Below are positions 22,205-34,944 of a stretch of DNA of 64,000 nt, piece by piece. The position numbers and the translations under genes were made by a program. A model generated the notes under the pieces. That model did no database searches. It saw only the letters and a list, made by a program, of their open reading frames with translations, and was not told the DNA's origin. Origin of the DNA: Populus alba (taxonomy: Eukaryota > Streptophyta > Magnoliopsida > Malpighiales > Salicaceae); assembly GCF_005239225.2 (NCBI RefSeq), contig NC_133284.1, positions 4,617,770 to 4,681,769 on the forward strand. Reading direction: 5' to 3'. Numbering within the stretch: position 1 is the stretch's first letter; each line of letters starts with the position of its first letter.

Positions 22205-25200
22205 ATGGATGATCGTTCATGGATGTATCTAGATTCACCCCAAGGATTGCGGAGGATGGATTATTGTAATGGGGTTCAGGGTTTTATTAATTTCGCAACA
22301 TCTATTCCTATAAATTTTACTGGAGGCGGTATTAGGTGTTCATGTAGGAAGTGTCAAAATAAAAAGTATCTGCATCCAGATGTTGTAATGATGCATCTTC
22401 TACACAAAGGGTTTATGGAGGATTACCAGTGTTGGTATGCACATGGAGAGGTATTTGTTAGTAATAGGAGAATGGGAGAAACGGTGGTTGAGTCAACTTC
22501 TAGTGCTAGCAATGTGCATGAAGCAGCAAATGACAACACTAATTCTTACAGAAATATGGTTATGGATGCAATGAGAATGAATCAAGGTAATGTCAGTTAA
22601 TGTCCAATCGTAGAAGAAGAACCTAATGCAAAGGCAGCTAGGTTTTTTGATTTGTTGAAAGATTCTGACGAACCATTATGGGATGGCTGCACAAACCATA
22701 GTAAATTGTCGGCCGTGGCACAAGTGTTCACAATCAAGTCAAATCACGGGCTGAGTGAGGCCGGGTATGACAAAATTATTGATTGGGCAATAAGCATTTT
22801 ACCTGAAGGGAACAGGCTAAAAGAGAACTTCTATGCTGCGAAGTCCATGATGAAACCCCTCGGTTTAGGATACCAGAAAATTAACATGTGCCCTAACTTC
22901 TGCATGTTATACTACCTTAAAAATGCTGAGATGACTGAGTGCATGACATGCGGGCATTCCCGTTACAAACCCAGAACTGGCAGGGGAAAGACTCTAGTGG
23001 CGTATAAAAAACTTAGATATTTCCCAATCACACCTAGACTGTAGAGGTTATTCATGTCACCAAGGACTGCTGAGCACATGACATGGCACCAAACACATGA
23101 TGCGGTTGATGGTGTGATGGTGCAATGGTGCATCCTTCTAACAGCGAAGCGTGGAAACGCTTTAACAGTGTGCATCCTAACTTTAGGTCATTTGTTGCTC
23201 CCTATTCTTGTTGGCCGGTCATACTCACAGTTTATAATTTGCCACCAGGAATGTGTATGAGGCCGGAGTTCATGTTTTTATCTACTGTTATACCCAGTCC
23301 AAGCAGCCCGGGGCAAAAATAGATGTTTGTCTTCGACCGTTGATTGATAAGCTGGCGCAGTTGTGGTCCTTCGTAGCTCTGACTTATGATATATCGAGGA
23401 AACAAAATTTCCTTATGAGGGCGGCTTTGATGTGGACTATCAATGATTTTCCAGCTTATGGAATGCTTTCTGGTTGGAGCACACATGGGAAACTCGCATG
23501 TCCATACTGCATGGAAAACAACAAGGCATTCACGCTAGCAAACGGAGGTAAAGCTTCTTTTTTTAACTGTCACTGTCGCTTCTTGCCATTTAATCACAGG
23601 TTCAGAAAGAACATAAAATATTTCTTTGTTGGCAGAGTTGAAAAAGATGTTGCATACCCGCGTCTTTCTGGTAAATAATTGCATCATGTTGTATCAGAGT
23701 ACGGTGACATTGTGTTTGACCTTCAATCAGGTAAGTAAAAGTTTCCTGGTTTTGGTTTTACCCATAATTGATTAAAGCGAAGTATCTTTTGGGAGCTTCC
23801 TTATTGGAAAACCAATCTTCTCCGCCATAACCTTGATGTCATGCACATCGAAAAGAACGTGTTTGAGAATATTTTCAACACCGTCATGGATATGAAGGGG
23901 AAGACAAAGGACAACATCAAGGCTAGAATGGATATAGCTTTATACTATAACCGTAAAAATATGAAGTTGGTTTATGAGGAGTCACGGGTCGCAAAACCAA
24001 GGGCAAGCTTCGTGTTAGAGAAAAACGCACAACTGCTAGTCTACAAATGGCTTAAGAGTCTGCGTTTTACGGATGGACATGCATCGAACATATCAAGGCT
24101 TGTTAACATAAAGGACTGCAGATTGTATGGAATGAAGAGTCATGACTGCCACGTGTTTATGCAAACACTCATCCCATTAGCTTTTTGTGATTTGTTGCTA
24201 AAGGGAATATAGGATGCACTAACGGAGATCAATCATTTCTTCAGAGATATCTGCTCCAGCAAGTTGAATGTTGAGCACATTGAGAGGCTTCAAACGAAGA
24301 TCATCGAGACACTATGCAAACTTGAGATGATATTCCCTCTTTTATTTTTTGACTCAATGGAGCATCTCCCTATACATCTACCGTTTAAGGCAAAAGCTGG
24401 AGGACCGGTCCAATATAGATGGATGTACCCATTCGAATGGTTAGATATTACAGTTGCAATGGAATTCATATCTAAAAGTTTTTTATATATGTTTTTCTTA
24501 ATTAGAAATACTTGAATTGTAATTCAATGCAGGTACTTGTTTAATCTCAAGAAAAAGGTTAAGAACAAGGCGCATGTAGAGGCTTCGATATGTGAGGCCT
24601 ATATTGTTGAAGATATCTCAACATTTATCTCGTACTATTTTGAACCTCATCTGAGAACAAGAATCAATCGCGTTCCACGACATGATGATGGCGGTGAAGT
24701 GCCTTCCAATGGGAACTTGTCAATGTTCTCCAATACTGGACGACCCACACTAAAAATGTCGTAAGAGGAAGATATTTGTCGGAAATAGAATTCAAACAAG
24801 CACATAACTATGTTCTTTTTAACTGTGATGAGCTGAGACCATTTATTCAGTAAGTTTATATATGTGCAATACAAATTAAACTTTGTCAGTAATATACTGC
24901 TAATTATATATTGTGAAATCATACACTCATTATCACTTGCAGGCAACATCGACAATATTTCCTCTCCAATAACTCGCAGCTGACCGTCTCCCAGATCTAT
25001 CAATTACAAGATGAACAATTTTCCACATGGTTCAGAACACATGTAAGCACTATCACAAACACAAACTCATTCTAACTAGCAAAATTACTGTACGTATGCA
25101 TGTCATTACAAGATTCTTGTTCATTTACCGTTTATTGATGTACATTACATGTATACAAGGTTTATCAAATGGGAAGGAGTGCGTCTAAGTCATTGTCTTC

Positions 25201-25891
25201 ACTAAGCCTTGGGCCTAAAAGAAAAGTTAAGTGCTGCAACAGGTATTTTGTCAATGGATATGTTTTCCATACTGAAGAATACGGGCAAAGAAGAAAGACA
25301 TACAACTGCGGAGTTTGTGTTAAAGGATCCATAAGTAGTGAGTTAGAAATTGACTACTATGGTAGATGAGAAGAGGTCGTCGAACTACAATATCATAGCG
25401 AGCAGAATAAAGTGTTTTTATTCAAATGCTATTGGTATGACACGACGGACAGAGGAATCAGAGTTGATACACACCATGGTTTGGTCGAAATCAACTCAAA
25501 AGCTAGACTCCGCAACATAAATGATGTCTTTGTTTTCACAAAGCAATGTCAACAAGTTTATTACATATACACCCCTTCATTTAGAAAGGATCGATCAAGA
25601 GTTGATTGCTTGTCCGTTTTAAAAACGAAACCACGGGGTCTTGTCGAGGTTGTTCAGGATGAGAACGAAGACACAAGTGTGCGGGATGAAGCCTTTCAAG
25701 TTAGTGAGTTGGTTGAACCATATCGTGTTTCCGATGATAATCTTGTTGATGTTGACGTAGAGGAGTTGAACGTTGTTTTGACCTCTAGCGAACAAGGAAA
25801 TGTCGATGAAGAAGATGATATCCATATTGAAGATTGCAATAAAGGTGATGACTATTCAATTGATGATGAAGAAGAAGATAATTCTAACTAA
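22205..25891 (+). pseudogene. TnpD-like CACTA transposase, multiply broken
   Basis: The order of domains is that of plant CACTA transposases. First is an N-terminal transposase-associated block (MDDRSWMYLDSP at 22205, with a Cys-rich CSCRKCQNKK). Then comes the main transposase region (DEPLWDGCTNHSKLSA; CPNFCMLYY; VHPNFRSFVAPYSCWPV; NDFPAYGMLSGWSTHGKLACPYC; VMHIEKNVFENIFNTVMD), a DUF4218-like block (AGGPVQYRWMYPFEW, LFNLKKKVKNKAHVEASI), and a C-terminal DUF4216-like block (VFLFKCYWYD, DVFVFTKQCQQVYY) ending in an acidic tail. Breaks: TAA 22598-22600; TAG 23042-23044; a frameshift near 23120 from an apparent 8-bp duplication; an apparent in-frame loss near 23183; a second frameshift near 23320; and TAG 24210-24212. 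A probable intron ends at 24531 before YLFNLKK. Not functional. Confidence 0.9.
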
Positions 25892-26092
25892 CTATCAAAA
25901 CGAAGCCCTGTGTAAAACCCTTTTCTTCATGTAATTTACATTATGGATGATATATTTTGTAACATGGAATATATATTTATTGTTTAAGCACTATTGCTAT
26001 TGTTCTGTGCGATGGACAGTTTAACATTGAATATGTTGCAGGAAGGTAAATAGAAAATACAAACACAACATCTCTTGTACATTGAACATTCA

Positions 26093-26560
26093 CCGACGTC
26101 CATACCGACGGACCGCCATCCGTCGGCATCTCACAGAGAGTTCGAAAATAATTACAACAAAATGCCACAATCACCGATGTCCATACCAACGGACCGCTGT
26201 CCATCGACATCTCACAGAGAGTTCAAAAATAATTACAACAAAATACCACAATCATCGACGTCCATACCGACGGACCGCCGTCCGTTGGCATCTCACAGAG
26301 AGTTAGAAAATAATTACAACAAAATGCCACACTCACCGACGTCCATACCGACAGACCTACAGAGAGTTTGAAAATAATTACAACAAAATGCCACACTCAC
26401 CGACGTCCATACCGACGGGCCTACGTCCGTCGGCATCTCACAGAGAGTTCAAAAATAATGACAACAAAATGCCACAATTACCGACGTCAATACCGACGGA
26501 TTTATCGACGTTAATACCGACATAATATGTCCGTTGGTAAGTTGTTGGTGGCCAAATTTT
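26093..26560 (+). repeat. 81-bp tandem array carrying the CCGACGG motif
   Basis: Five to six units begin at about 26093, 26174, 26255, 26336 (shortened) and 26401, followed by partial units. Each unit carries CCGACGTCCATACCGACGG, a partner CCGTCGGCATCTC and a 'aataattacaacaaaatgcc' spacer. The array lies between the TnpD-like and TnpA-like genes. It uses the element's subterminal motif, so it may be an internal amplification of the protein-binding site. Confidence 0.85.
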
Positions 26561-27791
26561 ACCGACAAAAATACCGACGGAATGTGTGAATTCCAAAGGG
26601 TGTGAATTGAATGCACCTCTGACCGTGTCAGCTTACCGACGGAATCACTAACGGACCGTAAAAAATATGGAGGGTAATTAAAAAATTTGGTGCGAAATTT
26701 AAAAATTACCGACAGATTTTTAGCAAGTTACTGACAGATTTAATTTAAATAATAATAATTTTATATTTCCGTCGGTGAATCCGTCGATAAAATTGGACTA
26801 TAAGTTCTTGTGTCCACCCCTTCAGTTCATTTTTTCTTCTTCCCCCGTTTCTCACCCAATATTCTTTCAAGGTTTCGATTTTTTCCTCTCAAATCTTCAA
26901 TCTTTGTTGAATCTCTAGCAAGCTTGGTTGTGAATCTTCATCACATTAAAGGGTATGTGTTTTTTTCTATTTAATTTTATTTGATTTATAGTTATTTTTA
27001 TGCTTTTTATGTTTTTTGTTTTGTTGATTTTTTTTTGTAATGTAGATAAATTTTTTGTTTCAACACATTATTAAAGGTATGCATATTTCTTCCCTAAAGT
27101 TTATAGTTTTTTTTTAAAAAAAATTTATTGAATATTTTTTTATTGTTGTACTGGCATAATTGTTATTAGTTAATTTATTGAATATTTGTTGTTAATGTTG
27201 AATTTTACCTTAGAATTAGTAATTGCATATGTTGGAATAATTAGTAATTTTTACTCTATTATTGCATGATTTGTGTTTAATTATTTTCATTGTTTTTCAT
27301 TGTTAGTTTATAAATTCTTTTTTTAATTTACTTAAATATTTTTTTTTGTTTGTATTGGCATAATTATTTAATAATTTGTTGAATTAATATTGTTAATGTT
27401 TTAATTTAGTAGGGATCCATAGAATTAGTAATTGAATATGTTGGAAGAATGTATTCAATTTTACTCTATTATTGCATGGTTGTGTTTAATTGTTTCTATT
27501 TATTTTGAATTTATTTTTGTTGTATTGGCATAATTATTGAATAATTTGTTGAATTGTAATTGTTAATCAGTGGAATTTACCTTATTCCACGAATTTTCCG
27601 ACGCTATTTTCCATCACCTGATCTATAATGTTGGAATTAATTAGTATAGATGGGTCAATTTGGTTGTGGCTTATTGTTAATATTTGTAGTTTGTGGATAT
27701 GGGTAGTAATCCCAGTATAGGGAGGTGCTGCCGAATTTTTTTTTTAACATTTGAATTTAATTATATAATTAATTTATATAAAATTGGTTAG

Positions 27792-29500
27792 ATGCCACAT
27801 AATGAAAAACCAGAGTTTCACGTCTAGTTCGCATCAAGTTTCGTCTAGCAGCGAGGAAGATATTTTCTTAGGTGCCTCTTTATCAAGAAGAGGCACCTAC
27901 ACCACTTGCGCCGTCAACTGATGATGCCTCTTCCAGCGCTGTTTCACATAGCAGAAGTGGCGTGCCTTCGCAGCGGAATCAATTTACCCACAAGTACGAG
28001 GCACAATGGAAGAACGATCTTTCAATGTAAGTTTGTTAAGGTTTTAGTTTTTTTTTTTTTAAAAAAATCAAATTTAAAATATAATTTATGAAGTCGCTAT
28101 TTAATTAATTTTATTTCTTTTCAGGTTCACAAACATTGAGGCCGCCTGAGTAATATCATTGGCGTTTAAATCGTCGATGGAGATTCCATTGTTTTAATGG
28201 AGTCAGATATCCAAGCATCCTGAATGGATGCCTGAAATCAATGCATGGTTTTCCAGATTTCAAAGTTCGTGTTAATATATAATTTTCAACTTATTTCTAA
28301 TAAATTCTTAATATAATTGTAAACAAAATTGTTAACATTTTTAAAAATTATTTTTTATATATAGAATCGATTCTGCTGGAATGAGGCAACATAACACTAT
28401 TGTGAGGAGGGTGTTGGAAAAATTCACGCGGCAACTAGGTAACATCGAAAACAATACAACCCTTTTTTTACAAAAAAAAATTATGTTTTTGGAAATTGTA
28501 ATTTTTGCTTGCGTGAAGTAGGTTGAGTGATTTTTGATACGAAGCCCAAAAAAAGGCAAAAAGAACTGCGAGGGATAGGGGGTTCTAAGGCTGGAATGAT
28601 GTTGCGGTTTGGAGGGATTTCAAACCAATATACATTCCCGGAGGATATATGGCCACACTATCTTCAACAACGTGATATCTGGAGTGGTTCATATTTGATG
28701 CTCACAGTCCGGTGTTGGCAACCGGAATCAGCCAATTCATGGCTCGGTCACAACACACACCAGCGACTCCGTTCCGTTTGCTGCACATGCGAAACGAATG
28801 GTAAGGTTAATTTAAATGAAATATATTGTTCAATTAATTTGTTGTTAATAAATTTTTTTCATTATAGGCTACATCTCTTAAACGTAAGCCGAGCCCTATG
28901 GAGCTGTTTGTGGAGACGCACGTGAGGAGTCAAGACCGCTAAAAGGGGTGCAACAGTTCGTTGACAATCGTGGCTCAACATTTTTGTGGTTGTTTGTTCA
29001 ACCATTTTATTTTGTAAGTTATTATTATGTTTATTGAATTGAATATGATGATTTCTTTTTTTATTTTCAGGATACCTATAATAATCGGTTGAGGGAGAGA
29101 TACGGGGGCAATCCTTTGACCCATCCGGAATTCGATCCGGATTTGTGGATGGAGGCTGGATTGTCACGTGGACCCGATAAAAATCAGGTTTACGGGCTCT
29201 CCAACACTACGGCCGATAACTTGCCAGTCGGCCCGTAGTGCTTTCAACCCGTCGGGAGCTCCCAATCAGTATCGAGCTCCCAATCTAAGGAGTTCGTGGC
29301 CTTGCAGCAACAAACAGCTCTGCTCATCGAAATGTATGACCACCTATCAGAGGCATACACACAACTCGATAGAACAAACAAAGAAGTGGCATCCGAATGA
29401 CAAAGAGCGGGAGTCTAAACGACAAAGAGTGGAGTCTGAACGACAAAAGAGGCCGCCTACGAAGAGCTTTGTCAAATGGTCATGAACATGAACATGGCAT
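27792..29500 (+). pseudogene. TnpA-like second CACTA gene (plant transposase type)
   Basis: Several exons are recognisable from conserved words of the plant Ptta/En/Spm transposase family (Pfam Transposase_24). These are SSAVSHSRSGVPSQRNQF with HKYEAQWK near 27930-28025; the words KHPEWMPEINAWFSRF near 28210; FVETHVRSQDR near 28900-28940; then NNRLRERYGGNPLTHPEFD and LWMEAGLSRGPDK at about 29080-29185. A C-terminal glutamine-rich and coiled-coil-like part extends to about 29500. A TAA follows ETHVRSQDR at about 28940, and other exons are out of frame, so this gene is also broken. In En/Spm the TnpA-type product binds subterminal repeats and assists TnpD. Confidence 0.8.
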
Positions 29501-29789
29501 AAGGTGGAACATGTGCACCAAATTCTTTTTGGCCGCATAACAGCCAGCCTCCTCTCCTCCTCCTTCTACTTTATATTAATTTTTAATAAACATTATTTAC
29601 ATTTAAAATTTCATTTAATGTTTTTTTGACACCTTCATTTTGTAATGAATATTATTTATCTTTCATTTTTTGTTTTTGATGCTTAATATAAATTTTTCAT
29701 TTGCATAATTGGTTTTTATTACCATTAATTTATATCATTTTTTTGATATTATGTATTCAAAATAATTAAAAAATAATAATTAAAAAAAA

Positions 29790-30286
29790 CAATTACAGAG
29801 GGATTTACTGACAGAATTAATCTGTTGACATTAGACAGTAGCCGAGACCATCACCGACAAATTTGCAGACGGATAAATTCGATCGGTATTTTTATGACTC
29901 ACCAACAGATATACCGACGAACTTATTTCGTCGGTGTTTTAACTTACCGACGAATTCACGGACATATATATTTAGTCGGTATTTCAACAATTCACCGACC
30001 AATTTATCGATGAAAAGTAATCGTCGGTGACTTGTGATACCACCGACGGATTAAAATCCATCGGTATTTTTCAAGCGGGAAACCTTTTTTTTTTGCTCGC
30101 AAATTCCGTTTGTAAAACCGTCGGTAAATGTTTTTTTTGTTTTTCCGACCGATATAGCGACGGAATGTGGAATCACGATGAAAGGTAAGCCGACGTACAC
30201 ATATTCCGTCGGTAATTTAGTTGGTAAATAATTTTACCGACGAACTCCTAATCACACACCGACGGATTATTGCCGTCGGTAATACT
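29790..30286. repeat. CACTA 3' subterminal repeats
   Basis: Repeated 'accgacgga' and 'ccgtcggtaa' words in both orientations, the mirror of the 5' subterminal region. Confidence 0.85.
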
Positions 30287-30302
30287 GTGAATTCTTGTTG
30301 TG
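30287..30302 (-). repeat. CACTA right terminal inverted repeat
   Basis: GTGAATTCTTGTTGTG, followed by the duplicated target GTA at 30303-30305. Confidence 0.9.
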
Positions 30303-30305
30303 GTA

Positions 30306-32640
30306 AATTTTTTTAGGCAAAAAGGAAGAAGATGATGATTATTAACCTGACGACAAGTAATCTAGTTTGTTCTTTTTTTGTGATGCTTTTTGGTCAAAAC
30401 ATGTCTTTTTATTTAAATGAAATGACATCATTTTGTCTTTTATTTTTTTAATTTAGGGATTTGATCAAAGTTTAATTTAATCTTTTAGCTTTTGATTTCC
30501 TTAAATTACATCTCTAATTGGACCGAAACTTTTAATTTTATGCAATTTTTCCCTTGCCAAACTTCAACATCAATCCTGAATTTCAGAACCTTTTTCATTG
30601 TGGTCCACGGTTTCGAATCTATGCAAATTAATATTTAATTGACCATTAAACTTTTAAATTTCTTCAATTTCACCCTTGATTTCATTCAATTTAGTCCCAA
30701 GTTGACGCCTATTTCAAAAAGATAATTAGCTGTGAATTTCTTCAATTTAGCCCTCAATTGCTCGTAAAATTTAATTTTGTTTTGCAATTTACCCAAATTA
30801 ACTTTATAAAAATTTAAGTTTGGTCTTCTAAAATTTCAATCTTCTCAATTAAACCCAAATTAGGCTAGCTCCTAAACATAAGTTTTCACCAATTAAGCTT
30901 CTAATAAAATAATTTGACTCATTTAAAGTATAATTAAGTCTTTGCACTTAATTAAATCCTTTAAGTTGACCCAAATTAACTCTTAAACATAATTAAACTT
31001 TAATTTGGCCTATGATTAAATCAATATGGCCTATTGAAAATCTAATTATATCTCTTGACTTATGTTTTATGCAAATTCATCTAATAATCATTTAATTTGA
31101 CCTTTGTTGCACTAGACATAGCAACAACCTTTAAAAAATTAATTAAAGTCACGGAAGAACATATTTATGGTATCTTGTTCTTTGAGACAAAATGTCTTGT
31201 TTAAGGAGTCGTCATCTAGTATTATGGTTACCATGAACCATAACTGGTCAACAGGGAAGATATTATCACCATTTAAACGTCCTACCTGAGGCAGGTTGCA
31301 TTGTTGGTTTTACCTTAAATTAGTAAGAGTTTATTGGATTATGTTATGATGGTCTGCTTATTGTTGTTATCTATTTTTAGGTCTCCACACAAAAAAGGAG
31401 AAAATACAAAGAAAAATAAAAAAAAAATATTCAGAAGAAAACCATAAAAATAATGGCAGTGAGAAAAGGATACCAAAGCGCTTATAAAATGACCAAAATT
31501 GGTTAAGGCGGTTTAAAATACAAATATTAAAATTTGACAGTATTATTTTTTACTAATGAGAGCCATGTTGATAAAGAAAATTCAATTTGAAGAAGAAAAG
31601 TCCAAAATAAGATATTTATAGACTCAATTAAATTTTATTTAAGGTTTAATTGAATTTATGGAGGGTTTCATTGCAAGATTTAAGTCAATCTTGGCTTTAA
31701 TTGGAAGAAATTAAATTTCAGGGGTCAAATTGTAATTTTTAAGAGTTGATTTGGCCAAATCAGGGGCTTAATTGCATATATATCAAAGTTTGATAGGCAA
31801 TTAGGGACTTGAGTGAAGAAATCCAAAACCAAGGACTGTCTTGTAAATAACGGTAAAATCAATGGATCCAATTACAATTTACCAGGGAGCTTAATTACAA
31901 AATTTCAAAACTCCAATGACCAAATTGAAAATATCCATTTAAATTGGAAAACAAGGTCATTTAGAAAGACTATTCATTTCCTTCATTTTCTGAAACCATT
32001 TCAACAGTAAAGGCAATGGAGCCGTTTCAGCAATAAAGGCACTAAAACTGTTTCAATCATGGAACACGTCTCACGGCTACTACCCTTGCCCCCATGATAT
32101 ATGTCGTTGCCAAGCCTATTGTTACCACCGCATGGCATTCTCTAGCCTTATAAAAGCCAGAGAAAGGCCATGAACTTGAGAGAAGGGGAGACGAGAGAAG
32201 AACTGAAAAAAAAAAAAAAAAAAACCAGAGGGGGACGAACAAACATAAATGAAAAACAAAAGGCACGCCCTCAACTTCTTCTTTGGTAACAGTTCCAAAG
32301 CTCCATCTTCAGCAGCCATTGCACTAGAAACAAAGCATTCCAAGGGAAGAAAAGGGGGGAGGCACGAAGAAAAAAGAAAGAAAGGGATTAAGAGAACAGG
32401 AGATGGACACTAACATAGGAAATAAAAAGGAGAAGACAGAATAGAAGGGAAGCCAGAAACAAGGAGTGGCATCCTAGCTTCTTCCTAGAATTCCAGCAAC
32501 AAGCTCAGGAAAGGCTTCACCCAACAACATATATGGATCATAGAAACTATGCACCTTGAATTTTAATAACCCCTTCACTATGCACTCACGCGCTGCGCGT
32601 GCCTCTATTAGCCAGTTAGGTCATTGGTTTGGGCAAGTGA
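30306..32640 (+). repeat. D segment, right part, copy 1 (LTR-derived)
   Basis: This continues the paralogy with 61637-64000. It holds LTR-style text: 'caatttagtcccaagttgac', a motif 'gtcgtcatctagtattatgg' near 31208, and a TATA-like 'ccttataaaagcc' near 32146 followed by a purine-rich leader. It ends around the GC-rich 'cacgcgctgcgcgtg' near 32587. I see no intact gene. Confidence 0.75.
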
Positions 32641-32663
32641 CTGGGTTGCGCCACTAGGTGTAG

Positions 32664-33389
32664 CTTTTAGAAAGCCAGAGAATGCCATGTGGTCGCCTCT
32701 AGGTAATGAGGTGACCGACAGTTGTTATTGCAGGAGTAATGCATCGTGGGGTAGTTGGCAGGCGTGGTTCATGAATGAAGAAGGTGATGAACAATTTTCT
32801 TTGAAATTGCGTCGTTTTCACCTTAAATGGATATTTCCAATTTGCCCCCTGAACTTCTGACATTTAGAAATTAGGTCCTTATCGAAATCTATTTTTTTTA
32901 ATTTTACCCCTAAATCAATTGCAATTGAACCCCTCCATTTCAACATCATTTACAAAACAGTTCTTAGTTCCCAATTTAATCAATTCATTCCTTAATTGGC
33001 TCTTCAACTAAAAATTATTTCAAAATTATCTCTATATAAAATCAATTAACCCACCTATAGCATCATCGGCCTATTCATTTTGGTCCTTGAATTTTTAATT
33101 TCTTCAATTTGGATCTGAATCAACCCCAAACTTTGGGGTATTTATTCAATTAAGCCCTCATTTCATTAATTAATCTAATTTCAAGTTCAATTAAGTTCCC
33201 CAAACTTATCAATTCTTTTAATTTCTTCCAAAATTGAATTCTAAATTTCTAATTTTCATCCCTATTCCAATTTATTTTATTTTTCTAACGTTTTTTACCA
33301 CATCGTTAGTCCTCTTACTATTATTATTTTATTTTTTATTTTTTTATTTTAAAAGAAAAAGGGCAAATTTTTGAGGAATTAACCCAAAA
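32664..33389 (-). repeat. R repeat, copy 2
   Basis: Paralogous to 10961-11840. It is the start of what should be the middle R-CCR-D unit. The neighbouring D segment carries the related LTR in the opposite orientation, so the two LTR pieces form an inverted pair around 32.1-32.7 kb. Confidence 0.7.
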
Positions 33390-33692
33390 ATGGGTTATGA
33401 CACTAGTTTTATTGTTTGTCCTTTGTCTTCCTCTTCACATCTATAACCATGTTGAAAATGTTCTCAAACATGTTCTTTTCCATGTGCATAACATTAAGGT
33501 TATGATAAAGAAGATTAGTCTTTCAATAAGGAATCCCCATAAAATACTTTATTGGATATTGACGGGAATGACCTTGATTATTTCTCATCGCATCCATAAT
33601 CATATTTCTATAATGATTACTATTGTTATTTACAACTTCATGCATGTTGCTAGCACTAGAAGTTGACCCAATCATCCTCTCTACTATTATGG
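33390..33692 (-). mobile_element. Internally deleted CACTA-type element, copy 2 (left part)
   Basis: The minus strand carries the same TnpD join as at 12 kb: IVERMIGSTSSASNMHEVVNN followed within about 100 bases by sequence before the VMHIEKNVF-type block. At 33693 it is cut by an insertion and resumes at about 34404. Confidence 0.7.
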
Positions 33693-34403
33693 GGACCTGC
33701 CGCGACGTCGTTTTGCGATAGCGAAGGCTTTTATCATGCCTCCTGATGAGGTGTGGTGTGTTGGGAAGGTTTTTGGATTTAATCATAAAATTATGATTAA
33801 TGTTTAGGAGTTGACACCTAGTATTATGGTAAAAATGGGATGTTAAAGCATTTTGAATTTCCTTAGATTTCTAACTTAGTTTTTTTTTCTTTTGCGATTT
33901 ACGAGTTTCAAACTCTTAAAAGACTAAGGGAAAAATGAGCTTTTAACCACACTAAATCTCCTTAGATTTCTATCTTAGTTGTCTCTTAATTCACGGGTTG
34001 TAATTCAGTTTGAATCAAAAACAGATTTCAAGATATCTATATTAGTTCTCCTTGGCACTTTATAGACATAATGAAAGGTATGATCCATATTGGCCAAGGG
34101 ATCTTTCTTTTTAGACTTTGAGCCCCAGTTTGTTCATCGTAGCAAAACTTATCCTAAAAAAACTTGATAGGATTATAAAACAAATCAAACACAAAGCAAC
34201 TTACCTTAAGTAAGGCGTATTAGAAATGCTAAAACCTTTCATTTACATAATCAGTCCCTTGTCTTAGAATCTCTAAAGACCAAGTAAGGTTTCCAGTGAC
34301 TATAATACAAGGCGGCGACTCCCCTTTTCACAAAACAAAGACCCCAACATGATCCCTGCTCTGGAAAGATCACCGCGACGTCGTGCTCTCACGAGGGTAT
34401 GAC
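33693..34403. mobile_element. LTR-end fragments in inverted arrangement
   Basis: Near 33800 the plus strand reads 'ggagttgacacctagtatta', and near 34310 the minus strand carries the same LTR-end motif ('aatacaaggcggcgactcc' on plus). The outer edges both hold 'ccgcgacgtcgt'. In the paralog at 12.23-12.51 kb this position holds about 275 bases of CACTA-derivative sequence instead. This is therefore an insertion with a deletion, possibly two LTR ends in opposite orientation. No target duplication was identified. Confidence 0.45.
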
Positions 34404-34944
34404 ATAAATAATGATGATAACAAGTATTATTTAACTACGTTAACTAAATAAATTTGCAAAAAATATTGGTTTAGCCCATTATTTAATCTAAATAGCTTTC
34501 TTAATTCATTATCAATTTTATATCTACATTAAGCTATTATTTATTTCTTCACAAAAACATCGAAGTCAAATATTTTTCATAAAGTTTATTAATTTATAAA
34601 AAAAATATAATTTTATAAAATCTAAAAAAACCATAACATGTACAAATCATAAATCCATAAAAAAAAAATTATCTAAGAATAAAACAAGTAAACATCCCAA
34701 CCAAACATATATACTACAAAAATATGCATAAAACATTAACATAAAAAAAAATTATGTTCAAATAAAAATGGATAGATTTGCTTACTTAAGGTAGAAAATC
34801 CTCAATAAAATTGAATTAGAACACAGATGTGACAAACCAAGTGTTGTGGTGGCTGAATTTGTTATGAGAAGTTGAATTGTGTTGAAATTAAGAGGGGGGG
34901 AGGGTGGTTGTTTGTTGCATAACAAAAATCTATAAATAAAGAGA
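34404..34944 (-). repeat. CACTA derivative, copy 2 (right part)
   Basis: This resumes the paralogy with about 12510-13110 ('aataatgatgataacaagta', 'atcgaagtcaaatat'). It breaks off at about 34944 against the tandem repeats of a gypsy element. Confidence 0.65.

Larger units (their letters stand above)
21041..30302 (+). mobile_element. CACTA (En/Spm) transposon, 9.26 kb, degenerate
   Basis: The ends read TACTACCAGAAATTCGC on the left and, reverse-complemented, CACAACAAGAATTCAC on the right: a CACTA-type inverted repeat with the first C mutated to T on the left. A 3-bp duplication GTA (21038-21040 and 30303-30305) flanks it, as expected for the superfamily. The paralogous downstream region of the second CCR gene carries the unoccupied site at 61634-61636. 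Dense CCGACGG/CCGTCGG subterminal repeats are present at both ends. Two gene remnants, TnpD-like then TnpA-like, lie in the same orientation, and both carry stops. The stretch 26561-27791 between them holds only AT-rich leader sequence. The copy could move only if enzymes were supplied from elsewhere. Confidence 0.95.

Noticed and set aside
32576..32640. GC-rich hairpin 'cacgcgctgcgcgtg' as a second Helitron end
   Set aside because: No CTRR followed by T lies at the correct distance; the CTAG further on is followed by G, and the same sequence in the duplicate is decayed.
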